Origin: a bacterium
GTDB lineage: Bacteria; Krumholzibacteriota; Krumholzibacteriia; LZORAL124-64-63
Direction: 5' to 3'
Length of the DNA: 64,000 bases
NCBI GenBank assembly: GCA_016712675.1
Contig: JADJQR010000001.1
Location: 930,001 to 994,000, forward strand
In this document: piece after piece, positions 24,113-32,588 of the stretch
Numbering within the stretch: position 1 is the first letter of the stretch
Layout: every line of letters starts with the position of its first letter
Program-made: the position numbers and the translations under genes
Notes under the pieces: generated by a model
What the model was told of the DNA's origin: nothing
Database searches by the model: none
What the model saw: the letters and a program-made list of their open reading frames with translations, nothing else

Positions 24113-25273
24113 GAACGTGAGCGCCAGCGGCGCGTCCCTGCCCGCGGAGCCGTCAGGCGCCCCCAGGCGGCGCACCGTCGCGCCCGAGTCCGTGACGTGC
24201 GGGAACAGGCGCGCCGATTGCTGGGCGTCGATCGTCGCGTCATCCCAGAGGATGACCGTGCCGGCGCCGTCGGCCCCGGCGGCCAGCCAGTCGCGCAGTT
24301 CGCAGGTTTCCAGGCCGTGGTGGCGCGCCAAGTGGGTCAGCCAGTCGCGGCGGGCGGCGTCGCCGCTGACGACCACGACGCGCTCGGGCATGCTCATGGC
24401 CCCGGCTGCGGGCGCGGTCTCGATCTCGGCCAGCTTGAGGAACGACCGCGCCTCGACCACGCGGGCCTCCACGTCGGGCACCAGGGCCAGGGTCGAGGCC
24501 GCGTCCAGCCCCAGCGCGGCGGCCAGGACGGTCACGTCATCGTCCGCCAGGACGCCCTCGCCGGGGGCCCCGGTCACACGCGCCAGACGGTCGGCCAGCG
24601 CCACGGTCGTCAGGAGCGGCGAGCCGCCGCCGTGGCAGGCGTCGGACGCGTGGTGCAGGCGCACGCATTCGAGCAGGGAGGCCGGCAGCTTCCAGTGCTG
24701 CAGTAGCTGTCGGCCGGCGCGGCAGTGGTCCAGGCCCATGGCCTGCCGCTCGCGTTCGATATCCCCGAGGCGCCCTTCCGCGGCCACGGCGGCGTGCTCG
24801 TCGGGAAGGGCCATCATCAGGATCAGGTGTCCGATGTCGTGCAGCAGGCCGGCGATGAAGGCCTCCCCGGGATCAGGCAGGCCCGCGCGCCGCCCGATCA
24901 CCTCGGCGCCGGCCGCCGTGGCCAGCGCGTGGCTCCAGAATTCACTGCGGCGGTGCGGCGGCAGCTTCCCGCCCAGAGCGCCGGCGACCGCCAGGCCGGT
25001 GGCCAGGTTGCGGATCGCGGCGTGGCCGAGGATGACCACGGCCCTCGGAACGGTGCTGACCCGTCCCGGCAGCCCGTAGAACGAGGAATTCACCAGGCGC
25101 AGAACCTTGCTGGCCAGGGCCTGATCCGAACTGAGGATGCGGTTGATCTCGTCGCCCGAGCACTCGGCGTCGCGCATGACCGCGATCAGCTCGTGCACCA
25201 CCACCGGCAGCGGCGGCAGCTCCTTGATGCGCTCCAGGACCGCGGTGCGGGGGTCGACGGCGGCCTGCGTCAC
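24080..25273 (-). CDS. HDOD-domain signalling protein
   Basis: 397 residues. The HDOD domain (about 12-215) has IKELPPLPVVVHELI, SSFYGLPGRVSTVPRAVVILG and LLHDIGHLILMMALP, keeping an HD pair at about 145-146. A C-terminal region of about 95 residues (from ERVVVVSGDAARRDWL) looks like a divergent receiver fold without a clear phospho-acceptor. HDOD proteins transmit signals in motility, biofilm or stress pathways, usually without catalysis. The GTG start at 25273 overlaps the TGA of the upstream response regulator (GTGA), so the two are probably co-translated. Its exact target is unknown. Confidence 0.85.
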   Translation of the reverse strand: MTQAAVDPRTAVLERIKELPPLPVVVHELIAVMRDAECSGDEINRILSSDQALASKVLRLVNSSFYGLPGRVSTVPRAVVILGHAAIRNLATGLAVAGALGGKLPPHRRSEFWSHALATAAGAEVIGRRAGLPDPGEAFIAGLLHDIGHLILMMALPDEHAAVAAEGRLGDIERERQAMGLDHCRAGRQLLQHWKLPASLLECVRLHHASDACHGGGSPLLTTVALADRLARVTGAPGEGVLADDDVTVLAAALGLDAASTLALVPDVEARVVEARSFLKLAEIETAPAAGAMSMPERVVVVSGDAARRDWLTHLARHHGLETCELRDWLAAGADGAGTVILWDDATIDAQQSARLFPHVTDSGATVRRLGAPDGSAGRDAPLALTFSQGELRSGND

Positions 25274-26070
25274 GACGGCACCGCCTCGAGCAGCAGCACG
25301 CAGCCTCGCGGTTCGGACGGATCGCCCAGCAGCGCAACATGGGCCTGGAACAGCCGGTCGTCCCAGTGGACGGGACAGGCGATGTTCTGCCCCGACTCGA
25401 GGCAGCATTCGATGGCGACGACGGCCTCGGGCGGCAGCACTTCCGAGACGTCCGTCCCGGGCAGGGTGCCGGCCAGCCCGGACAGCCCATCGCGCGCGGC
25501 GTTGTTCGAGACGACCAGCTCGTGCTCGAGGCTGATCCCGAGCACCATGCGCGGCAGCGTCTCCAGCACCTCCTGCGCCATCGCCAGCGAACGGGTGCGT
25601 TCCCGCACCGCCGACTCCAGCCGCTGGTTGAGCCGCTCGAGGTCCTTGACCTGCCGGGCCGACAGCTCGGACAGCCGCCGGTTCTCCTGGAGGATCCGGT
25701 GGTGCTCGAGGCACTGGCGCAGCGTGGTCCTCAGTTCGTCGTCGTTCCAGGGCTTGCCGATGAAGCGGTAGATGCCCCCGTTGTTGATGGCCTCGACGAT
25801 GATGTTGGGTTCCGCGTAGCCGGAAAGGATCACGCGCACGGCGTCGGGGCACACCTCGCCCACGCGCTGCAGGAACTGGGTGCCGGTCATCACCGGCATG
25901 CGCTGGTCGGAGACGACCAGCTGCACCTGCTCGCCTGCGAGGATGGCCAGGCCCTCCTCGCCGCTGGCCGCGGTCAGGACCCGGTAGGGCTCCTTGCGCA
26001 GGGCGCGCTGCAGCGAGCGGAGGATGGACTCCTCGTCGTCGACGAACAGGATAGTAGATTCGCGCATCAT
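25270..26070 (-). CDS. Response regulator with PAS-like output domain
   Basis: 266 residues. The receiver (5-125) has acidic residues DDEE at 11-14, phospho-acceptor Asp55 in LVVSDQRMPVMTG and YRFIGKPWNDDEL, the signature of RpfG-like receivers. A coiled-coil linker (about 130-170) leads to a PAS-like domain (about 175-262) with LPRMVLGISLEHELVVSNNAARDGL. There is no DNA-binding domain, so output is by protein contact, most simply to the HDOD protein whose GTG overlaps its stop. ATG at 26070; the next codon is also ATG. Confidence 0.85.
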   Translation of the reverse strand: MMRESTILFVDDEESILRSLQRALRKEPYRVLTAASGEEGLAILAGEQVQLVVSDQRMPVMTGTQFLQRVGEVCPDAVRVILSGYAEPNIIVEAINNGGIYRFIGKPWNDDELRTTLRQCLEHHRILQENRRLSELSARQVKDLERLNQRLESAVRERTRSLAMAQEVLETLPRMVLGISLEHELVVSNNAARDGLSGLAGTLPGTDVSEVLPPEAVVAIECCLESGQNIACPVHWDDRLFQAHVALLGDPSEPRGCVLLLEAVPS

Positions 26071-26202
26071 GGCCTCCGGCAGCCGGGCCTGGACTGCCGC
26101 TCAGGTATCGACCGGAAGCTGTGGAACTTGACTGCCGCTGGCCCCGCCGGCCGGCGCGGGCTATCGTGCGCCCCGGACCGGGACCCGAATGGGGAGGACG
26201 CG

Positions 26203-27129
26203 ATGGCCGGCGGGAACGAGGCGATGACCGACGAGGCGCGGGAACGACGGCTGGGCGCCGCCTTCGGTGCGGCGTCGTTCCTGTGGTGGGGCGTCGCGCC
26301 GCTCTACTTCAAGGCCGTGGGCTCGGTGGCCCCGGTCGAGGTGCTGGCCCACCGCATCACCTGGTCGCTGGCCTTCGTCGTGGCCGTGCTGGCTGGCCGC
26401 GGCCGCCTGTGGGCCACCTTCCGCCTGTACGGCGACCTGCGGACGCTGGCCACGATGCTCGTGACCACCTGCCTGATCGCGGTCAACTGGCTGGTCTTCA
26501 TCTGGTCGATCGCCAATGATCGTCTGGTCGAGGCCAGCCTCGGCTATTTCATCAACCCGCTGGTGAACGTGGCTTTCGGGGCGATCTTCCTGCGCGAGCG
26601 CCTGCGGCGCCCCCAGTTGGCGGCGGTCGCCCTGGCCACCCTGGGCGTGGCCTGGTTGACGGCGAGGCAGGGCAGCGTGCCGTGGATCGCGCTGGTGCTC
26701 GCGGTGAGCTTCGCCATCTACGGGCTGCTGCGGAAGCTGGCGCGCCCGACCGGTTTGCAGGGACTGGCGCTGGAGACCGGACTGCTGGCGCCGCTGGCCC
26801 TGGCCTGGATGCTGCGTCGCCAGTCCCAGGGCGAGTTGGCGTTCGGGCACGACGGGCTGTTGGTCACCATGCTCCTTTGCGCGGCGGGCCCCATCACCGC
26901 GCTGCCGCTGATCTGGTACGCGGAGGGCGTGCGCCGCCTGCGCCTGGCGACGATGGGCTTCCTGCAGTACCTGGCGCCGTCGCTGCAGTTCCTGCTCGCC
27001 GTGCTTGCGTTCGGCGAGGCATTCACCCAAACGCAGGCGGTGGGGTTCAGCATGATCTGGACCGCGCTGGTCGTCTACTCCTGGGACACGGCGCGGGGCA
27101 TGCGCCGTAGACAGCCGGCCGCGCGATAG
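26203..27129 (+). CDS. rarD: RarD-type EamA/DMT transporter
   Basis: 308 residues, about ten predicted membrane helices in two EamA halves. The N-terminal block GAASFLWWGVAPLYFKAVGSVAPVEVLAHRI (spread over 21-52) and the middle ANDRLVEASLGYFINPLVNV match the RarD subgroup, historically named for chloramphenicol sensitivity; its physiological substrate is not settled. GGGGAGG lies five bases before the ATG at 26203. It stands between signalling genes without an obvious operon partner. The subfamily is well supported. Confidence 0.88.
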   Translation: MAGGNEAMTDEARERRLGAAFGAASFLWWGVAPLYFKAVGSVAPVEVLAHRITWSLAFVVAVLAGRGRLWATFRLYGDLRTLATMLVTTCLIAVNWLVFIWSIANDRLVEASLGYFINPLVNVAFGAIFLRERLRRPQLAAVALATLGVAWLTARQGSVPWIALVLAVSFAIYGLLRKLARPTGLQGLALETGLLAPLALAWMLRRQSQGELAFGHDGLLVTMLLCAAGPITALPLIWYAEGVRRLRLATMGFLQYLAPSLQFLLAVLAFGEAFTQTQAVGFSMIWTALVVYSWDTARGMRRRQPAAR

Positions 27130-27248
27130 CAGCCGGGGCGCGGAGGACCGGGCGATTCCGGCGGGGCGTTTTCATCAAGTCTGAGGCCGCGCTGCCGATG
27201 GTGTCCGTGGCGTCGCGGTCCGCCATCCCCGGGCGCCCAGGGGGCCAT

Positions 27249-29201
27249 ATGTTCAGGACACCGGCCGGTTCGACCGCCGAGGGGACCGATCACCTCGATC
27301 CTGCGGCGGTCCTGGAGTCCTTTCCCGCCAATATCGCCTACGTGGGCAGCGACCTGGTCTACCGCTTCGTCAACTCGAACTACGAGACGACGTTCGGGCG
27401 CCCGAGCCGGGACATCGTCGGGCGCCACGTGGCCGAAGTGCTGGGCCCACAGGGCTACGCCGTGGCCGAGGCCCGCTTGCGGAGGGTCCTGGCCGGCGAG
27501 GCCCAGAACTACGAGTCGGAGTTCCGCTTCCCGGGGCGACCGGCCATCTGGCTCGTGGTGTACTACATCCCGGACCGTGATGCCGACGACCACGTGCGCG
27601 GCTTCTTCGTCGTCTCGATCGACGTGACGCGGCGCCACCGCGCGGAACACGACCTGCTGGATGCCGCGACGCGCCATCGCGTTCTCTACGAGCAGGCACC
27701 CATCTGCATCAGCTACTACGATCGCGAGTGCCGACTGCTGGAGATGAACCAGCGCGCAGCCGACCTGCTGGGTACGGCGGCGGACGATGCCTGCGGCCGC
27801 ACGCTGGTCGAGGTGCTGGGAGACGAGCTCGGCGCGGAGTTCCTGCAGCGCCAGCGCGAGGTCCTGGTCGACGGCCGGTCGCGGGAACACGTCGACGAGG
27901 TGGAGCTCGAGACCGGCCCCCGGTGGTTCCTGTCCAGCTTCGCGCCGGTGCCGGGCGCCGACGGCGCGCCGTGCGGCCTGCAGATCGTCTCCAGCGACAT
28001 CACCGAGTTGAAGCGGGCCGAACAGGCGCAGCGCGAGGTCGAGGAGAAGCTGCGGCAGACGCAGAAGCTGCAGGCGATCGGGCTCCTGGCCGGCGGCGTG
28101 GCCCACGATTTCAACAACATCCTGCAGACGGTGCTCAGCTTCACCGGCGAGATGATGGACGATCCCGCCGTCGCGTCCCACCATCGCGAGGACGTGGGCG
28201 TGGTCCGGGACGCCTGCCGCCGCGGCGCCTCGCTGACGGCGCAACTGCTGGCCTTCAGCCGCCAGCAACACCTGTCGCCGCAGGCGCTCGACGCGCACGA
28301 CTCGATCACCAGCGTGTTCAAGATGATCCGGCGCCTGATCGGTGAGGACATCGAACTGGTGCTCGATCTCGGCGCGGCGCGGTCCCGGCTGCGCGTCGAC
28401 GAAGGCCAGCTGGCGCAGGTCCTGCTGAACCTGGCGGTCAACGCCCGCGATGCCATGCTCGGCGGCGGCCGCCTGACGGTGTCGACGTCCGAGCGGCGGC
28501 TGGACGCCGGGGCCCACCCGGAACTCCCGGCCGGCGAGTACCTCGTCATCGGCGTGCGCGACACCGGTTGCGGCATCGCGCCGGAGGTCATCGATCGCGT
28601 CTTCGAGCCGTTCTTCACGACGAAGGAAGTGGGGCACGGTTCGGGCCTGGGGCTGGCCACGGTGTTCGGCATCGTGCGGCAGCACGGGGGCCTGGTCGAG
28701 GTGGCCAGCAGCGCGGGCGCAGGCTCGCTGTTCGAGGTGCTGCTGCCCCTCCTGGCCGACGCGCCCGACGCCGACGCCGCGCAGCCCGCCGCGGGGCGCC
28801 CGGGCGGGTCCGAGACCATCCTGCTGGCCGAGGACGATGCCGATGTGCGCGTGCTGCTGTGCCGGGGCCTGCGGCGGGCCGGCTACCGGGTCCTGGAGGC
28901 GGCCGACGGCGACCAGGCTGTGGCGCTGCTTGAGGCGCATCCGGGCGTAGTCGACCTGGCCGTTCTCGACGTCGTCATGCCGCGCCGCAGCGGCCGCGAG
29001 GCCTGGGCTGCGATGCGCGAGCGGCAGCCCGACCTGGCCGTGCTGTTCCTGAGCGGCTATCCGCTGGACCACGACGGCAACCAGCCCGGGTGGGACCCGG
29101 CGCTGCCGCTTCTGCGCAAGCCGATCGCCGGCGACGAACTGTGTCGCCAGGTGCGGCGTTGCCTGAACCTAGCCCGCGCCGACGTTGCTCCGGGTCAGTG
29201 A
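27249..29201 (+). CDS. Hybrid histidine kinase with two PAS domains and receiver
   Basis: 650 residues from the ATG at 27249, which has AGGGGG about six bases upstream; an ATG at 27198 would add 17 residues. Order: PAS (about 22-130), PAS (about 142-255), coiled linker, HisKA with His286 in LLAGGVAHDFNNIL, HATPase with DTGCGIAPE and GSGLGLATVFGIV, then a C-terminal receiver (about 522-645) with AEDDAD and an acceptor Asp near 576 (LAVLDVVMP). The GGVAHDFNNIL type is common among hybrid kinases of aquatic and soil bacteria. No membrane helices. The stop overlaps the convergent dnaE2 3' end by seven bases. Confidence 0.9.
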   Translation: MFRTPAGSTAEGTDHLDPAAVLESFPANIAYVGSDLVYRFVNSNYETTFGRPSRDIVGRHVAEVLGPQGYAVAEARLRRVLAGEAQNYESEFRFPGRPAIWLVVYYIPDRDADDHVRGFFVVSIDVTRRHRAEHDLLDAATRHRVLYEQAPICISYYDRECRLLEMNQRAADLLGTAADDACGRTLVEVLGDELGAEFLQRQREVLVDGRSREHVDEVELETGPRWFLSSFAPVPGADGAPCGLQIVSSDITELKRAEQAQREVEEKLRQTQKLQAIGLLAGGVAHDFNNILQTVLSFTGEMMDDPAVASHHREDVGVVRDACRRGASLTAQLLAFSRQQHLSPQALDAHDSITSVFKMIRRLIGEDIELVLDLGAARSRLRVDEGQLAQVLLNLAVNARDAMLGGGRLTVSTSERRLDAGAHPELPAGEYLVIGVRDTGCGIAPEVIDRVFEPFFTTKEVGHGSGLGLATVFGIVRQHGGLVEVASSAGAGSLFEVLLPLLADAPDADAAQPAAGRPGGSETILLAEDDADVRVLLCRGLRRAGYRVLEAADGDQAVALLEAHPGVVDLAVLDVVMPRRSGREAWAAMRERQPDLAVLFLSGYPLDHDGNQPGWDPALPLLRKPIAGDELCRQVRRCLNLARADVAPGQ

Positions 29202-32200
29202 AAATCGTGGCTGGGGCTGGGCACCGGCAGCCGTGACAGCCGCGGTTCCCAGATCGAGTCGATGATGATGTGCGAGACGCCGTCGGCCGTCTGGACGCGC
29301 CCGCTGACGCCCATCAGCGAGAGCGTGCGCGCCAGCACGCGGAACCGTTCCCAGACGTCGTTCCAGGCCAGCGCGTTCACGAAACCGGTTTCATCCTCCA
29401 GCGTCATGAACGTCACCCCCTTGGCCGTGTGCGGCCGCTGCCGGCAGATGACGATGCCCGCGTAGTCGCACCACTGCCCGTGTCGCAGCCGGTTGACCTC
29501 CTCCGCCGTCGGCCACCCCCGCCCGCGCAACTGCCCCCGCAGCGGCGCCAACAGATGTGCCCGCGGGCTGTGCCCTCCCCGCTTCCAGTCCCAGTTCACC
29601 GTGTCGAACCACCCCAGCTCCGGCAACGCCGGCGCCGCCGCCTCCGGCAAAGGCAGCACCAGCTGCTCCGGCCGATCCCGCCGACTGAGCCCATGAACGA
29701 TCCACAGCGCCCGCCGCCTCTCCGGCTCCAGCGAAGCCAGCGCCCCGCACTCCGCCAGCGCAGTCAGCACCTCAATGGACACTCTTCCTCTTCGGGACAA
29801 GTCCGCGATGTCCCGCCAAGCCCTCCCAACAACGATGCGCTCCGCCACATCGCGGCCCACTCCCTTCACGTACCGCAGCCCCATCCGGATGCCCATCGGC
29901 GGCGGTGCCGCGACGGAGGTGTGCGTGGGTCCGCTCCAGGCGAATCGGGCCGCAGGCCCGAGCGAGCCCGAAGGGCGAAGCGCTGAGCCAGGAGCGGACC
30001 CACGCACACCTCCGTCGCGCGACAGCGGCTCCAGTGTGCAGTCCCATGAGCTTTCGGAAACGTCGATGGGAAGAATCGTGATGCCGTGGCGTTTGGCATC
30101 CTCGACGATCGTTCCCGAGGTGTAGAAGCCCATCGGTTGTGCATTCAGAAGCGCGCAGGTGAAGACATCGGGGTGGTGGCACTTCAGCCAACTGGTGGCG
30201 TAGGCGATCAGGGCGAAGCTGGCGGCATGGCTTTCGGGGAAGCCGTACTCGCCGAAGCCCTTGATCTGCTGGAAGACGCGCTCGGCGAAGTCCTGGGCGA
30301 TGCCCTTGGCGACCATGCGGGTGACCAGCTTGTCGCGGTGCTGCTCCATGGGGCCGTGCGTGCGCCAGGTGGCCATGTCGCGGCGCAACTGGTCCGCTTC
30401 ACCGGGGGTGTAGTCGGCGGCGACCATGGCCAGGCGCATCACCTGTTCCTGGAACAGCGGCACGCCCAGGGTCTTGCGCAGGATGGGCTCCAGCGAGGGG
30501 TGCGGGTACTCGACCTTCTCGCGCCCGTGGCGGCGCTCGATGTAGGGGTGCAGCATGCCGCCGGTGATGGGGCCGGGCCGGATGATCGCCACCTGGATGA
30601 CCAGGTCGTAGTAGTTGTCCGGGCGCAGGCGCGGCAGCATGTTCATCTGCGCGCGGCTCTCGACCTGGAAGGTGCCCACCGAGTCGCCGCGGTGCAGCAT
30701 GGCGAAGGTGGCGCGGTCGTCGCGCGGGATGCGCGCCAGCGAGAGGTCCAGGCCGCGGTGTGCGCGCAGCATATCGAAGGCGCGGTGCAGGTGGTTCAGC
30801 GCGCCCAGTCCCAGCAGGTCGACCTTGAACAGGCCCAGCGACTCGACCGCGTACTTGTCCCACTGGATGACCGTGCGGCCTTCCATGGCGGCGTTCTCGA
30901 TGGGCACCAGGTCGTGCACCGGCTCGTGGCCGAGCAGGAATCCGCCGGGGTGGATCGAGAGGTGGCGCGGCACCTCCTGGATCCCGTCGACCAGCCGGCG
31001 GAAGTGCGCGACCAGCGGCGAGGCGGGGTCCAGGCCGGCCTGCCGCAGCGTCTCGTCCGGCATCTCGTCGGTGCGGTAGTGGCTGGCCAGCTTGGCCAGC
31101 CGGTCCAGGTTCACCGCCGGCAGGCCGAGGGCCTTGCCCACCTCGCGGATGGCCGAGCGCGGCCGGAAGCGCACCACGTTGGCGACCATCGCTGCGCGCT
31201 CGCGCCCGTACTTCTCGTAGACGTGGCGGATGACCTCCTCGCGCCGGTCGTGCTCGATGTCCAGGTCGATGTCCGGCGGCTCGGCCCGCTCGCGCGAGAT
31301 GAAGCGCTCGAACAGCAGGTCCACCTCGCGCGGATTGACCGCCGTGATCTTAAGGCAGTAGCAGGTGATCGAGTTGGCCGCCGAGCCGCGCCCCTGGCAG
31401 AGGATGCCCTGCTCGCGGCAGAACCGCACGATCTCGTGCATCGTCAGGAAGTAGCCGTCGTAGTCCAGCTCGTGGATCAGGGCCAGCTCGGTGTCCAGCC
31501 GCGCCGCCATGTCGGGCGGCACCGGCGTGCCGAAGCGCTCGCGGGCGCCCTGCCGCGCCAGTTGCTCCAGCCAGCCGGCGGTGGTCAGGCCGAAGGGCAG
31601 GCGCTCGGACGGGTAGCGGTACCGCAGGTCGCCCAGGCTGAACGCGCAACGCGCGGCCACCTCCAGCGTGCGCGCGACCGCCGCCGGGTCGTCGGCGAAC
31701 AGGCGCGCGAACGCCGGTGCGGGCAGCAGTGCGTGCCGGTCGTTGGGCCGCAGGCGCAGGCCGGCCTGCTGCACGGTGGTGCCCTCGCGCAGGCAGGTCA
31801 GCACGTCCTGCAGCGGGCGCTTGGCGCGGGCGTGGTAGAGGACCTCGGTGGCGGCGACGACGGGCACCTTGAGGCGGGCGGCGCGGCTCCTGACGGCGGC
31901 CTCGCGATGCCGGTCGCTCGCCTGCAGGTGGCGCACGGCCAGCGCGTAGAGGCGGTCGCCGAACGCCTCGCGCAGCGCGGCCAGGTCGCGCAGGCTGGCC
32001 GGGCCGCCGGCGCCCCACAGGGCGAGCAGGCCGTCGGCGTGTTCGAGCACATCTTCAAGGTTCAGTTCGCAGCGGCCCTTGGGGGCGCGCAGGCGACCCC
32101 GGGTCAGCAGGCGGCAGAGGTTGGCGTAGCCGGGGCGGGTGGTGGCCAGCAGGAGGAGGGGTGTTGGGGTGGCGGGCCGGTTATCACGACGAGGGCCGGT

Positions 32201-32584
32201 GTGCGCAGTGCCCGGATCGGCGCTGGTTGACCGGTCAACCATTCGGCTGGGGTGGGGCATGGCCGTGAGGTCGTTCGCCGATTCCGCACTGGTTGACCGG
32301 TCAACCATCCCGCGCGCGGACACTGACGACAGCCCCCGGCCCATACCGCCGCCGCCCCCACCGACGGTGACCTGGCACCCCACCACCAGCGCCACGCCCG
32401 CCGCGCGCGCGGCCACGTGCGCCGCCGGCGCACCGTAGACGCCGTCGCGGTCGGTCAGCGCCAGCGCGGGCAGGCCCAGCTGCGCGGCGCGGGCGACCAG
32501 GTCGTCGGGAGCCGAGGCGCCCTCGAGGAACGAGTAGTACGACTTGCACCACAGCGGCGCGTAGAGGGCGGGGGCGTTGCTCAT
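29195..32584 (-). CDS. dnaE2: Error-prone DNA polymerase III alpha subunit, ImuC/DnaE2
   Basis: 1129 residues. A PHP domain (from SYYSFLEGASAPDDLV), polymerase core with the PPDIDLDIEHDRREEV catalytic acid motif, finger and thumb regions, helix-hairpin-helix (GLRYVKGVGRD) and OB fold. It performs SOS-induced translesion synthesis with ImuB. The gene starts four bases after the imuB stop. Two stretches are foreign to the family. One is about 60 residues in the PHP domain with the octapeptide MVDRSTSA twice. The other is 37 residues (RDGGVRGSAPG to THTSVA) between the WDCTLEP and GIRMGLR motifs, encoded by a DNA inverted repeat. Both keep the frame, so the enzyme is probably still made. Confidence 0.93.
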   Translation of the reverse strand: MSNAPALYAPLWCKSYYSFLEGASAPDDLVARAAQLGLPALALTDRDGVYGAPAAHVAARAAGVALVVGCQVTVGGGGGGMGRGLSSVSARGMVDRSTSAESANDLTAMPHPSRMVDRSTSADPGTAHTGPRRDNRPATPTPLLLLATTRPGYANLCRLLTRGRLRAPKGRCELNLEDVLEHADGLLALWGAGGPASLRDLAALREAFGDRLYALAVRHLQASDRHREAAVRSRAARLKVPVVAATEVLYHARAKRPLQDVLTCLREGTTVQQAGLRLRPNDRHALLPAPAFARLFADDPAAVARTLEVAARCAFSLGDLRYRYPSERLPFGLTTAGWLEQLARQGARERFGTPVPPDMAARLDTELALIHELDYDGYFLTMHEIVRFCREQGILCQGRGSAANSITCYCLKITAVNPREVDLLFERFISRERAEPPDIDLDIEHDRREEVIRHVYEKYGRERAAMVANVVRFRPRSAIREVGKALGLPAVNLDRLAKLASHYRTDEMPDETLRQAGLDPASPLVAHFRRLVDGIQEVPRHLSIHPGGFLLGHEPVHDLVPIENAAMEGRTVIQWDKYAVESLGLFKVDLLGLGALNHLHRAFDMLRAHRGLDLSLARIPRDDRATFAMLHRGDSVGTFQVESRAQMNMLPRLRPDNYYDLVIQVAIIRPGPITGGMLHPYIERRHGREKVEYPHPSLEPILRKTLGVPLFQEQVMRLAMVAADYTPGEADQLRRDMATWRTHGPMEQHRDKLVTRMVAKGIAQDFAERVFQQIKGFGEYGFPESHAASFALIAYATSWLKCHHPDVFTCALLNAQPMGFYTSGTIVEDAKRHGITILPIDVSESSWDCTLEPLSRDGGVRGSAPGSALRPSGSLGPAARFAWSGPTHTSVAAPPPMGIRMGLRYVKGVGRDVAERIVVGRAWRDIADLSRRGRVSIEVLTALAECGALASLEPERRRALWIVHGLSRRDRPEQLVLPLPEAAAPALPELGWFDTVNWDWKRGGHSPRAHLLAPLRGQLRGRGWPTAEEVNRLRHGQWCDYAGIVICRQRPHTAKGVTFMTLEDETGFVNALAWNDVWERFRVLARTLSLMGVSGRVQTADGVSHIIIDSIWEPRLSRLPVPSPSHDFH
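29909..30019. repeat. Palindromic element inserted in frame into dnaE2
   Basis: Perfect 29-bp inverted repeat: arm 29909-29937 against 29991-30019, enclosing 53 bases. These contain a second hairpin, TCGGGCC (29945-29951) with GGCCCGA (29955-29961). The whole unit is 111 bp, exactly 37 codons, and replaces what in DnaE2 proteins is a short linker. It looks like a mobile palindromic element tolerated inside a gene. Confidence 0.8.
32224..32307. repeat. Two 18-bp palindromes 66 bp apart in dnaE2
   Basis: TGGTTGACCGGTCAACCA, a perfect palindrome, occurs at 32224-32241 and 32290-32307. The 66-bp period equals 22 codons and gives the repeated peptide MVDRSTSA in a non-conserved insertion of the PHP domain. 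Confidence 0.8.
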
Positions 32585-32588
32585 GATT

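Noticed and set aside
30086-32230. Plus-strand open frame of 714 codons
   Set aside because: Antisense of dnaE2 with repetitive composition.
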